From Roseobacter litoralis Och 149 (GTDB lineage Bacteria > Pseudomonadota > Alphaproteobacteria > Rhodobacterales > Rhodobacteraceae): 64,000 nucleotides of DNA. Below the pieces are notes generated by a model that saw only the letters and a program-made list of their open reading frames with translations, ran no database searches and was not told the DNA's origin. The stretch is from NCBI RefSeq assembly GCF_000154785.2, contig NC_015730.1:3658001-3722000 (forward strand), written 5' to 3'. Both the position numbers and the translations under genes were made by a program. Numbering within the stretch: the first letter of the stretch is position 1; the number at the start of each line of letters is the position of its first letter. Below, piece by piece: positions 47,970-56,046 of the stretch.

Positions 47970-48105
47970 AATATGTGACACTCTTGTGGGTTACCCAACC
48001 CCCTGAAATCATGCCAATGAGGTGTTAGTAAGCCGTCTGAGCAAAGGATGGAATGTGAAACGCAGATTTTCAGATGAACAGATCATCAGGATGATGAAAA
48101 ATGAG
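47970..48105 (+). mobile_element. IS3-type 5' fragment
   Basis: A leader starting TGTGACACTCTTGTGGG and an orfA start VKRRFSDEQIIRMMK. Abruptly joined to another IS3 fragment at about 48100. Confidence 0.55.
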
Positions 48106-48109
48106 CTAC

Positions 48110-48353
48110 TCCCCAGTGTTTGGACAGGATCTGGCGTAATTAAAGCTACTCTTTGCACCTGCTGATAAGGGTTGGTAGTTTCAATTCGCTGCCAGTAGAC
48201 CACGGCAGGCGGTTTGCCGCCAAGGGCGGAATGTGGGCGTTTGTGATTGTGGAAGTCGATCCACTTCTTGGCGCTTGCCTTCGCCTCTGATCCGGTTTCC
48301 CAGGCATGCAGTTACACGCTTCATACTTCAGAGATCGCATGGCTAGTTTGAAC
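48110..48353 (-). pseudogene. IS3 orfB 3' fragment
   Basis: Minus-strand ETGSEAKASAKKWIDFHNHK and RPHSALGGKPPAVVYWQRIE, the C-terminal DDE helix region of an IS3 OrfB. Cut on its right side near the insertion of the complete IS3 at 48354. Confidence 0.7.
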
Positions 48354-48419
48354 TGAAGTGGTCCGGCAAGACTGGACGGCGTGCTAAGATGTATCCAACT
48401 TCGAAGACAGGATACAGAA

Positions 48420-48698
48420 ATGACCAAAAGATGCAGTTTTTCAGACAATTTCAAAGCGACGGTGGAGTTTGAGGCGCTTCGTGGAGAAAAGACCGCGCAG
48501 GAGATTGCGGCCAAGCGTAAGATCCATCCGACGCAGGTGACGACGTGGAAACGGCAAGCGATTGACGGCCTGACAGGCGTGTTTTCCGACAAGATCAGGA
48601 TCGCGGAAGACAACGAAGCCGAAGTCAAAGAGCTTAATGCAAAGATCGGAAAGCTGGCGGTAGAGAATGATTTTTTGTCACAAGGGCTGAAGCGATGA
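48420..48698 (+). CDS. IS3-family OrfA (complete element)
   Basis: 92 residues, MTKRCSFSDNFKATVEFEAL. Helix-turn-helix (KTAQEIAAKRKIHPTQVTTW) then a coiled coil (NEAEVKELNAKIGKLAVEND). Overlaps the orfB start by 4 bp. Confidence 0.93.
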   Translation: MTKRCSFSDNFKATVEFEALRGEKTAQEIAAKRKIHPTQVTTWKRQAIDGLTGVFSDKIRIAEDNEAEVKELNAKIGKLAVENDFLSQGLKR

Positions 48699-49549
48699 GC
48701 CCGAGCGAACGCAAGGCGAAGATCTGTAAGGACCGCACCGATCTGAGCCTGACCAAACAGTGCCAACTGCTCAAGATCAGCCGGTCGTCGCTTTATTATG
48801 TGCCGGTCGGCATGGATGACGAAACCCTAAAGCTGATGAATGGAATAGACCGTGTGTTTACGAATTACCCGTTTTTTGGCAGCCGCCAGATTGCAGCTTA
48901 TTTTCGGAGAAATGGGTTCCACCCAGGTCGCCATCGGGTGCGGCGTTTGATGGGGATCATGGGCTTGCAGGCTATCTACAGGGGGCCAAACACCAGCAAA
49001 AAGCATCCCCAGCACGGGATTTATCCATACCTGCTGCGGAAGTTGCCTATCACACGTCCAAACCAAGTTTGGTGCAGCGATATCACCCATATCTCGGTGC
49101 AGCGCGAGTTCTTGTATCTGGTGGCAATCATGGATTGGGCGACGCGTAAGGTGTTGGCGTGGCGGCTGTCGAGCACGTTGGACGCCAGCTTTTATGTCGA
49201 CCCATTGAACGAGAGCATCACCAAATACGGCAAGCTGGAGATCATGAATACAGACCAAGGATCGCAGTTCACTGGATCAGCCTGGATTACAACCTTGACC
49301 GAGGCAAATGTCAAAATATCGATGGATGGTCGAGGCCGATACCTCGACAGCATCTTCATCGAAAGGCTGTGGCGGTCCCTTAAACAGGAGGCCGTCTATC
49401 TGCATGAATTGCAGGACGGTTTCCAAGGCAAACGCGTGATCAAAGACTGGATCGGGTTCTACAACTCGGAGCAGCCCCACACGGGCCTCGACAAACGATC
49501 ACAGGACGACGCATTCTTCGACAGAGAACCAACCCAAAGAGCGGAATGA
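48695..49549 (+). CDS. IS3-family OrfB transposase (complete element)
   Basis: 284 residues, intact. N-terminal HTH-like region (LTKQCQLLKISRSSLYYVPV), then the DDE integrase core: D in VWCSDITHISVQREFLYLVA, D in IMNTDQGSQFTG, E in IERLWRSLKQEAVYLHE. Ends with FYNSEQPHTGLDKRSQDDAF, the usual IS3 C-terminal motif. Confidence 0.94.
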   Translation: MSPSERKAKICKDRTDLSLTKQCQLLKISRSSLYYVPVGMDDETLKLMNGIDRVFTNYPFFGSRQIAAYFRRNGFHPGRHRVRRLMGIMGLQAIYRGPNTSKKHPQHGIYPYLLRKLPITRPNQVWCSDITHISVQREFLYLVAIMDWATRKVLAWRLSSTLDASFYVDPLNESITKYGKLEIMNTDQGSQFTGSAWITTLTEANVKISMDGRGRYLDSIFIERLWRSLKQEAVYLHELQDGFQGKRVIKDWIGFYNSEQPHTGLDKRSQDDAFFDREPTQRAE

Positions 49550-49639
49550 AACCAGATTGCATCTTAGCTGAGCTGCAAATCTGTCCGAATAAGTGGGACC
49601 ACTTCAAACTTCGGGCGTGTGAGCTGACAGGCCTGTCTT

Positions 49640-50308
49640 CCAGTATGATAAGCAGCATCGGGGTGATGATGTATTGAGTAATCGGCTGCGTGAGTTGACA
49701 AACGAACGCCGTCGGTTCGGATATCGCCGTTTGGGCATTCTATTGGCCAGAGAGGGCTTTGAAGTGAACTCTCACCCGGCAGTCGCTGCTTGCAGCGATG
49801 AGCGGGCACAAGAAACTGTTCCGGCTCTACCCTGAGCGACGCGTCCCGTGCGGGGCAGGCGATCCCGCAAACGGGCATTGGGCAAACGCAGGCCCATTCT
49901 GGTGCGGGGTCGCGCCAATCAGCGTTGGTCGCTCGACTTCGTCTATGATGCCCTCGAAGATGGCCAGAAGTTCCTGTGTTGTACATCGTGCATAATCGTA
50001 CGCGCGAAGCCTTGGCAACTGTAGTCGATCGCTCATTTTCAGGTGCGAGGATGACCGGCGAACTGGATGATCTGATCCGCAGACGCGACCAGCCCGACAT
50101 GACCGTCTCCGAAAACGGAACGGAACGGAACGGAAATGATATCGCATGCCATTCTGACGTAGTGCCAAGACACGGGCGTGGGCTGGCACTATATCGCGCC
50201 AGGAAAACCGGCGCAGGTTACCTTTATCTAAAGCTTCGATGGCCGATTGCGCGATGAGTGCCTAAACGAACACATCTTCGGCAACCTCGCTGAAGCACGG
50301 GAATTAGT
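49640..50308 (+). pseudogene. IS407-like OrfB remnant with a 37-bp hairpin insert
   Basis: RLRELTNERRRFGYRRLGIL, then LAREGFEVN, the hairpin, then HKKLFRLY and a further decayed integrase core ([53 protein letters not shown]). Several other frame changes; no ends identified. Confidence 0.8.
49770..49806 (-). repeat. 37-bp hairpin element in the IS407-like remnant
   Basis: TCTCACCCGGCAGTCGCTG, then CTTGCAGCGATGAGCGGG. Stem TCGCTGC/GCAGCGA around TT. It lies exactly between codons AAC and CAC (N|HKK). In reverse orientation it lines up position by position with 40331-40367 (CCCGGCA, TGCTTGCA, TGAG-GGG). Confidence 0.85.
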
Positions 50309-50702
50309 TTAAACTTTGAGGATTTACTATAGAACGTAACGACCACACACATCGCTTGGCGGATTGGCACCAACCGTCAACAGCGATCTCAACCGTGCCA
50401 GCCGGTCTGCTTTGCTTGAGTTCCATAAGGGCTTCGCTCAGCAGGCCTTGACCGCAACCAAATCAACAGAAAGAAACAGAAACGGTTTCTACACCTGTAA
50501 GGTCCGGATCGGAGGGCCGGGTCACCTGCCGAAAAATTCTACTTTTGGGATACAACTAACTGTAGGGGGGATTGCCTGGCGAACGGCTTCTGCCGTCCGC
50601 CAATTGTTCAGATACCTATTGTTCCTTGAAGTGCTCTGCGCGTCTTCAAGCTCTATCCCGAGGCGATCACCGCATCATACCATAGATACCGAGAAAATAA
50701 GA
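50309..50702. other. Intergenic, nothing recognised
   Basis: About 390 bp after the IS3 remnant; frames here look non-coding. Confidence 0.35.
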
Positions 50703-51347
50703 CTATGCGATTTGCAGTTCACGCCCAGCGGGCATATCTTCCCGGTCAAGTGATAGAGCGTACATATCGTCATATGATCCACGGTCATAGAGTGAGGCTT
50801 CTATCAAATGACTGTAAATCTGAGCATTAAACTGCCACATGCCTACGCTGATCGTGCCGGATACATCTTTCTCAGACCCTAAGACGAGGGGCGGAGAGCC
50901 GAAGCGGCGATATGTACGCTGCATGCGAGTATCAAACACGCCCAGAAAGGCTCTCAACTTTTGAGCTTGCATGAGCTTTGCTGCACCTGCGAGTAAGGAA
51001 ATGGCAACATCTGCTCCGGAGTTGGGAGCAATACATAGCCGGGTACATTCCCACACTTTTTCAGTCTCAAAAGTAATGCCAGGAATGACGTGGCTAAAAT
51101 GATCTCTAATCATGTTTGGTGTATTTGTTGGGATAAGCCGCATTGATCCTTTATGATATCCGTTTGAATCAGAGCAAATTACATACGTGGCATCTGCTCT
51201 GTCATATTGGTCAATTTCATATTCCTCATCTGTGGCCTTCAACTCCCACCCGAGTCGGTCAATAAATTGGGTTTTTCGATCTCTTAGCATGCTATGTTTC
51301 AGTGTGGGAAAATCACAAAGCTTAGTTCCAGTTAAAAAGTGTATCAT
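50703..51347 (-). CDS. Acyl-homoserine-lactone synthase (LuxI family), locus 3
   Basis: 214 residues from ATG 51347 with GGAG 7 nt upstream; longer upstream frames lack a site. Hallmarks: RKTQFIDRLGWEL, YEIDQYDRADATYV, GSMRLIPTNTPNMIRDHF, VWECTRLCIAP. Clearly different from loci 1 and 2 (about one third identity by eye), so not a recent duplicate. No luxR nearby; the divergent neighbour is a DUF6456 protein. Intact. Confidence 0.92.
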   Translation of the reverse strand: MIHFLTGTKLCDFPTLKHSMLRDRKTQFIDRLGWELKATDEEYEIDQYDRADATYVICSDSNGYHKGSMRLIPTNTPNMIRDHFSHVIPGITFETEKVWECTRLCIAPNSGADVAISLLAGAAKLMQAQKLRAFLGVFDTRMQRTYRRFGSPPLVLGSEKDVSGTISVGMWQFNAQIYSHLIEASLYDRGSYDDMYALSLDREDMPAGRELQIA

Positions 51348-51724
51348 TTTGATCTCCAATGTAAGACACAGGAGAAAAATGTAATTTAAGTCTTTATTAA
51401 CAGTAACTTGGGAGTGCGTTCGGTGCACGCTTCCTAAACTTTGATTAGAAAAGTCTGAATGGAAATCTTGTATGTTTACATATTGGACAGCGCATTCGAC
51501 TTTCACAAATACAGTTCTTTCAACTAGGAAATGCAGCCAGTTAAGTAACGGAAGCCTTTAAATAACTAGCAGCCGACTTTTTAATCCAGGCCAAGGCACT
51601 AACAAATCAGTGTCGTGCAAAAGTATTTTCACAGAATTTATCTGTTAACCCTTTTGTAACCACAACCAGAGATTGTGTGAAGAATTCGTAAAATACATCT
51701 TCAGATTTATATGGAGAAACTTCC
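51348..51724. promoter_or_regulatory. Divergent promoter region between luxI3 and the DUF6456 gene
   Basis: 377 bp, AT-rich, no gene. It must carry both promoters; no lux-box palindrome could be assigned with confidence. Confidence 0.35.
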
Positions 51725-52864
51725 GTGGCAAGGACTGCAACACTGAACGATTTACGCGGCGCAACACCCAGATGGCTGCCTGAATCAATTCTAATATTCA
51801 TTGCACACAAAAGTTACGGGTTATCGATGCGCCAAATTGCCCGAGAGCTGGATATCCAACCTTCTACGGTGTCTAGAAATATTAAAAGAACATCTCACAA
51901 GCTTACAGATCCACTCTTTGAGGCAGGCTTAAAGCGCGTTTCATTGGCTCTCCCAAAACACGACCGACCAAACGATCAATCGACTGCTACATTCCAGCCC
52001 GCAATTTGTTGTTTAAAGCGCACTCAACAAGCTAAAACGCTATTAAAAGAAGATAAGTTTCGTCAGGAAAGCAAAAGGCTTTTAGAGGCATTGAGTGCTC
52101 CGAATAAACGTCTGGTCCTTTCGCCGGAACTAGATAATGCGGTAATTATCAACATCGATTACAACGCAACTTCCAGAAAACAGGAATATTTTGACCGTTC
52201 TCTAGCCGAAGCTTTGGTAATGAATGATTGGATAGAGATAAAACACCAAAGCAGGCTTCTATCCTATGCGATAACAGACAAAGCTAGAAACCATATTAGG
52301 CATTGCTCTGCTATCGACACGAAGAAAAAAACCTACCTCCGTGGCGATCTGTCAAAAAGCACCCAGCCCATTCACACTCAACTGGAGGTGTCCAAAACCG
52401 TCGTCGACAATAGAACCCTTGTCTCTCCTGAAAAAAAAGGCGAAGCGCCTATTCTGGCTTTATCTCGACTGCGGGATAAAGCCGGCGAATCTTTTCTGAA
52501 CTCTGGACTTGTTACAGCTGGCCAGTTGCTGCGAGAAGATTTTGAACTTGCCAGTTTCATCTCTTCGATAGAAAATACAAGAGATATGGGTTCTGAAACC
52601 AGTCCTTCTCCAATCACGAGGCACAGTAGTATTGTGACCACGGATCCTGAAGCTCGTTTGGCTCAAGCTTTACATTTTCTTGGCCCAGGCTTGTCAGACG
52701 TTGCAGTCCGCTGTTGCTGCCATTTGCAAGGTATGGAACAGATTGAGAAGGAACTAAACTGGTCCGCACGGTCAGGGAAAATTGTTTTGCGAATTGCGCT
52801 CATGCAACTGGTGCAGTTTTATAAGTTGGAGACACCCACCAAAGTGACAGAACTTGTGAGGTGA
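51725..52864 (+). CDS. DUF6456 helix-turn-helix protein
   Basis: 379 residues from GTG 51725 (GGAG upstream). The N-terminal region has a helix-turn-helix (YGLSMRQIARELDIQPSTVS). The C-terminal 130 residues match the DUF6456 pattern of alphaproteobacteria (TAGQLLREDFELASF; FLGPGLSDVAVRCCCHLQGM; EKELNWSARSGKIVLRIALM). Such proteins are thought to be replication- or cell-cycle-related DNA-binding proteins, but no function is established here. Longer and with a more divergent middle than usual, and placed divergently from luxI3, which suggests a paralogue rather than the housekeeping copy. Confidence 0.85.
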   Translation: MARTATLNDLRGATPRWLPESILIFIAHKSYGLSMRQIARELDIQPSTVSRNIKRTSHKLTDPLFEAGLKRVSLALPKHDRPNDQSTATFQPAICCLKRTQQAKTLLKEDKFRQESKRLLEALSAPNKRLVLSPELDNAVIINIDYNATSRKQEYFDRSLAEALVMNDWIEIKHQSRLLSYAITDKARNHIRHCSAIDTKKKTYLRGDLSKSTQPIHTQLEVSKTVVDNRTLVSPEKKGEAPILALSRLRDKAGESFLNSGLVTAGQLLREDFELASFISSIENTRDMGSETSPSPITRHSSIVTTDPEARLAQALHFLGPGLSDVAVRCCCHLQGMEQIEKELNWSARSGKIVLRIALMQLVQFYKLETPTKVTELVR

Positions 52865-53010
52865 CCTAGCTTCCTAGACAGGTGACTAGATCGTACGCCT
52901 CTGTTTGATATTATACTCAACCCGCAACAAAATGCTGTTTTTCGCAAACTTTTGGCTTGGATTGTCAAGTATTGTAGGCAGCGCACTGATCACACGGGTT
53001 TAGCGTTGTT
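52865..53010. other. Short intergenic, nothing recognised
   Basis: Downstream of the DUF6456 gene; the outer end of the broken IS66 should lie here but was not identified. Confidence 0.3.
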
Positions 53011-53194
53011 TCAGGGCAGCAGCCGGTTGATGTCAGTTTGTTTGTGTTTGCCAGTAATGGTTATCAGGACGCCAAGCAGATAGCCATGCGGTTCGATACT
53101 GTTGAATTTGCAGGTTTCGATCAGCGAGGCGAGCATGGCCCAGTTTTGTGCACGTGCGTCATGACCGGCGAAGAGCGCGTTCTTTCTTTGCAGG
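53011..53194 (-). pseudogene. IS66 tnpC C-terminal fragment at a fourth cassette junction
   Basis: LALQRKNALFAGHDARAQNW ... DINRLLP, a diverged relative of the IS66-A TnpC end. It stops being tnpC at the same codon as in the other copies, where cassette sequence begins. Confidence 0.82.
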
Positions 53195-53316
53195 GCCAAT
53201 TCCTGTTCATTCTGCCCATGTCGGGTCAGTTTATCGCGTGCAATACAGGTGGCACGCGTATTTTGGTGTCGATGTTAAAGTCTATCGATCCTATAGGCGT
53301 GGCGATGGGATGTATG
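53195..53316 (+). mobile_element. Left end of a diverged fourth recombinase cassette, truncated
   Basis: From the GC at 53195-53196 the sequence follows the cassette's left end (HVGSVYRVQYRWHAYFG, KVYRSYRRGDGMY) with scattered differences, until IS66-C cuts it at 53317. The junction on the tnpC strand reads GAATTGGC|CCTGCAA. It proves an older integration at the same tnpC codon. Confidence 0.82.
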
Positions 53317-53640
53317 GTAACCGCGCGATTGGTACCGCCTGCCTGATGTTGGCCTGATGATTTAAGACCCGTGCATAGAGACGTCGTTAGTGACGTGTCT
53401 TATGTGGAGGATATCATGCGGGGCGAGGTTCTTGGTTTCGAACGGCGGCGGCGATGGAGTGATGAGGATAAGCTCTCGATCGTTTCGTCTGTCGGAATTG
53501 ACGGGTCGACGGTGACACAGGTTGCGCATCGATGCGATGTGACCCGACAGCAGATTTACAGATGGCGGCATGAGTTGAAGAAGAAGGGTCTGTGGCCGCC
53601 GGGCGCGGGCACGGTTTTTCTGCCTGTCGATTTCGAGGTT
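53317..53640 (+). mobile_element. IS66-C left end (IS66-B relative), joined to a tyrosine-recombinase element
   Basis: Starts GTAACCGCGCGATTGGTAC like the left end of IS66-B, followed by the same leader and tnpA. IS66 sequence ends near 53640, where it fuses in frame to a recombinase. No right end found. Confidence 0.8.
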
Positions 53641-54582
53641 GTCGAGCGGATGCAACGCAGGGGCTATCGCTATGAGGCTGCGGAGGTCATATGCCGCAGG
53701 TTCGACCGCTTTCTGCAGCAAAGGCCCGATCTTGATGGTCAGCCACTAGAAACCCTACTTGAGCACTACGGCAAGGCGAAGGCGACCGCGAACCATACTG
53801 CTGAGTGCGAGAAACTGGCCCGTATCCTGAACAAGGCCCTGTGTCATGACGATCCGTCACGGCCCAGACGACCTCCTGATCACCGGCCCGCGAAACAGGT
53901 CGCGCGCGGTTGGCGACGTCCGTATATCTACAGCCCCGAGGACATTCAAAAACTGCTTGCCATCGCGCGGACCTATCCGTCGCCGCGCGCGCCCTCGCGT
54001 CCGATCAACCTCTATACGATGCTGGTTCTGGCTTATTGCGCCGGATTGCGGATCGGCGAAATTGCAAGGCTGACGCTCGGCGACGTCGACATGCAGAGCG
54101 GGACCATCGCGATCCGGGAGACGAAGTTCTTCAAATCCCGTCTGCTGCCGCTGTCGGAGAGTGCAATGGATGCCTTGCGTGCCCTTCTAAAGGCAAGGCA
54201 GGTGGCCAACGTCTCTCGCAATCCCGAAGCTGGCGTGTTCTGGCACGATCAGAATAACAGGCACTATTGCCGCGCATCGATCAGCGCCAACCTTGTCACC
54301 GTTCTGCGGATGGCCGACCTCAAACCGACCAAGGGCAAGACCGGGCCGCGCGTTCATGATCTGCGCCATACCTTCGTCGTTCACCGGATTCTCGAATGGT
54401 ACCGGCAAGGCGTGAACCCGCAGGAGAAACTGCCGTATTTGGCAACATATCTTGGCCACCGCGACATCAACTCAACGCTGGTTTACATCACCGTGACCCA
54501 AGAGTTGCTGCATGAGGCAAACGAACGGTTCCGGACATTCGCCTCGCCTGGCAACGCTGAACCGGGGGAGGTGGCATCATGA
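53416..54582 (+). CDS. Fusion of IS66 TnpA helix-turn-helix with a tyrosine recombinase
   Basis: 388 residues from ATG 53416 with the native tnpA site (GGAGG). Residues 1-75 are an intact TnpA DNA-binding domain (RRWSDEDKLSIVSSVGIDGS; CDVTRQQIYRWRHELKKKG), with W at the position that is a stop in IS66-B. From about residue 76 it is a tyrosine recombinase lacking only its first residues (RGYRYEAAEVICRRFDRFLQ). All catalytic motifs are present: R in AGLRIGEIARL, HDLRH, H in LGHRDI, Y in STLVYITVT. It overlaps the next recombinase by ATGA, the coupling seen in RIT (recombinase-in-trio) elements. Confidence 0.85.
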   Translation: MRGEVLGFERRRRWSDEDKLSIVSSVGIDGSTVTQVAHRCDVTRQQIYRWRHELKKKGLWPPGAGTVFLPVDFEVVERMQRRGYRYEAAEVICRRFDRFLQQRPDLDGQPLETLLEHYGKAKATANHTAECEKLARILNKALCHDDPSRPRRPPDHRPAKQVARGWRRPYIYSPEDIQKLLAIARTYPSPRAPSRPINLYTMLVLAYCAGLRIGEIARLTLGDVDMQSGTIAIRETKFFKSRLLPLSESAMDALRALLKARQVANVSRNPEAGVFWHDQNNRHYCRASISANLVTVLRMADLKPTKGKTGPRVHDLRHTFVVHRILEWYRQGVNPQEKLPYLATYLGHRDINSTLVYITVTQELLHEANERFRTFASPGNAEPGEVAS

Positions 54583-55577
54583 AGCTTGATCCTCTCCCCC
54601 AGTTACTGCGCATGTTCTTCACCGACTGGATGGTCCAGCAACGCAACGCGTCCCAGCACACCGTCAAGTCATATCGGGATACCTGGCGGCTCTTTCTGCG
54701 CTTTGTCGCAGTCCGGTGTGGCAAGCCGGTTGTTCGTCTCACGCTGAGCGAGTTGACCGCCGCAGAGGTCATCGCCTTCCTGCATCACCTTGAGAGTGTA
54801 CGCGGCGACACGATCGGTACCCGCAATTGCCGCCTTGCTGCCCTGCGCAGCTTCTTCGGCTTTGTGGCAACGCGCGAACCGGAACTGATGGCGCAATGCG
54901 CGGAGGTCATGAATGTGCCAACGAAAAAGGCACCGATCCGCGCGCCGGATTACCTCGAACCCGAAGAAGTGCAGGCAATCCTGGCGCAGCCCGACCGGTC
55001 AACGCTGATCGGCCAACGGGACCATACCTTGCTGTCGTTCCTCTACAACACCGGCGCACGTATCCAGGAAGCGCTTGATTTGTGCCCGCAGGCCATCAGG
55101 TTCGAGGCACCTGGCTGTGTGCGATTGTACGGAAAAGGCCGCAAGGAGCGGATCAGTCCGCTCTGGCCAGAGACGGTCGCATTGCTGCGATCCCTGTTGA
55201 AGCGCGTGCCGAGACCGGCCGATGCAGCGCTCTTTGTAAACCGCTATGGCAGCCCGCTCAGTGCTTCAGGCGTGCGCTTCAAGTTGGCAGAGTATGTGAA
55301 GGCCGCAGCGGTGGATGTACCGACGCTCGCGCAGAAACACGTGACACCACATAGCTTCCGGCACGCAACCGCAGTGCATTTGGTAGCCGCGGGCGTGGAT
55401 GTCACCGTGATCCGAAGCTGGCTTGGCCATGTCAGCCTGGAAACCACAAACCACTACGCACAGGCCAATCTGGAAACCAAGCGCCGAGCGTTGGAACAGG
55501 TTGAAAAACCGAAGACCGATAGCCCGCCGTCGTGGCGGCGTGACCAAGACGTGCTCGACTGGCTCGATACGCTCTGA
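54579..55577 (+). CDS. Tyrosine recombinase, RIT-element type (last of the set)
   Basis: 332 residues, intact. N-terminal SAM-like core-binding domain (MKLDPLPQLLRMFFTDWMVQ, ASQHTVKSYRDTWRLFLRFV). Catalytic R in NTGARIQEALDL, HSFRH, H in WLGHVSLETTNHY, Y in NHYAQ. Size and coupling to the preceding recombinase fit the third gene of a RIT element, where three such proteins act together on inverted-repeat ends. The first gene is missing and the second is fused to TnpA. Confidence 0.9.
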   Translation: MKLDPLPQLLRMFFTDWMVQQRNASQHTVKSYRDTWRLFLRFVAVRCGKPVVRLTLSELTAAEVIAFLHHLESVRGDTIGTRNCRLAALRSFFGFVATREPELMAQCAEVMNVPTKKAPIRAPDYLEPEEVQAILAQPDRSTLIGQRDHTLLSFLYNTGARIQEALDLCPQAIRFEAPGCVRLYGKGRKERISPLWPETVALLRSLLKRVPRPADAALFVNRYGSPLSASGVRFKLAEYVKAAAVDVPTLAQKHVTPHSFRHATAVHLVAAGVDVTVIRSWLGHVSLETTNHYAQANLETKRRALEQVEKPKTDSPPSWRRDQDVLDWLDTL

Positions 55578-55588
55578 CAACCATCAAA

Positions 55589-55654
55589 ATAATGCGGAGG
55601 AAAAAACCCAGTAAACCCAATGATCGAAGCCCAGCTGGACTTCCTCCGCATTAT
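55589..55654 (+). repeat. Terminal inverted repeat behind the tyrosine recombinase
   Basis: ATAATGCGGAGGAA and its exact complement TTCCTCCGCATTAT, 38 bp apart, starting 11 bp after the recombinase stop. Probably the recombination site at the right end of the RIT element; it could also act as a terminator hairpin. Confidence 0.7.
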
Positions 55655-55704
55655 GCCGTTCTCATGATAATTTTCAACTTTGGAAACGGATTGGAGAAAA
55701 AGTC

Positions 55705-55935
55705 ATGACCGATATTATTATAACCGAAAACTTGGATATTCCGATAAAGAGAGAGATTGGCTTTGTGTCAACAACGGATGTATCAGAAAGCGCAGAAGCA
55801 ATTGCCCAGCTAAAAAAAGAAGCGATAAGTTTGGGGGGTAATGCTTTAATTCTGCTACGCGTGGGAAAAGCAAATTGGGACACTCATATTGCCACAAGCG
55901 AGTTTTACGCACGTGGTGTAGTTGTTGAGGTTTGA
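55705..55935 (+). CDS. Small protein resembling the YbjQ/RcsF-like fold
   Basis: 76 residues. SAEAIAQLKKEAISLGGNAL, then ARGVVVEV follow the helix-strand pattern of small YbjQ-type and RcsF-like proteins (EL-x-EEA-x-LGANA...G-AV-VE). No signal peptide and none of the conserved cysteines of RcsF. A plausible real gene (GGAG upstream); role unknown. Confidence 0.6.
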   Translation: MTDIIITENLDIPIKREIGFVSTTDVSESAEAIAQLKKEAISLGGNALILLRVGKANWDTHIATSEFYARGVVVEV

Positions 55936-56046
55936 AATGCCATTTTGCAGTAGGGGCCAGTTAGGTTGGCTGCGCGTCGTGAAAACCGGTTGCTGGGGAA
56001 TAGTCGATTTACTTCTCTGTGGTAGAGTTAGTCAGAAAAGCTCTCT

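Larger units (their letters stand above)
48354..49606 (+). mobile_element. Complete IS3-family element, 1253 bp
   Basis: Inverted ends TGAAGTGGTCCGGC / TGAAGTGGTCCCAC (right reversed) and a 3-bp duplication AAC (48351-48353, 49607-49609). orfA and orfB are both intact; no hairpin insert. The best candidate in the window for a fully functional IS3. Confidence 0.92.

Noticed and set aside
50364..50753. 129-residue plus-strand frame before luxI3
   Set aside because: Low-quality composition, no family, and its end overlaps the 3' end of luxI3 on the other strand.
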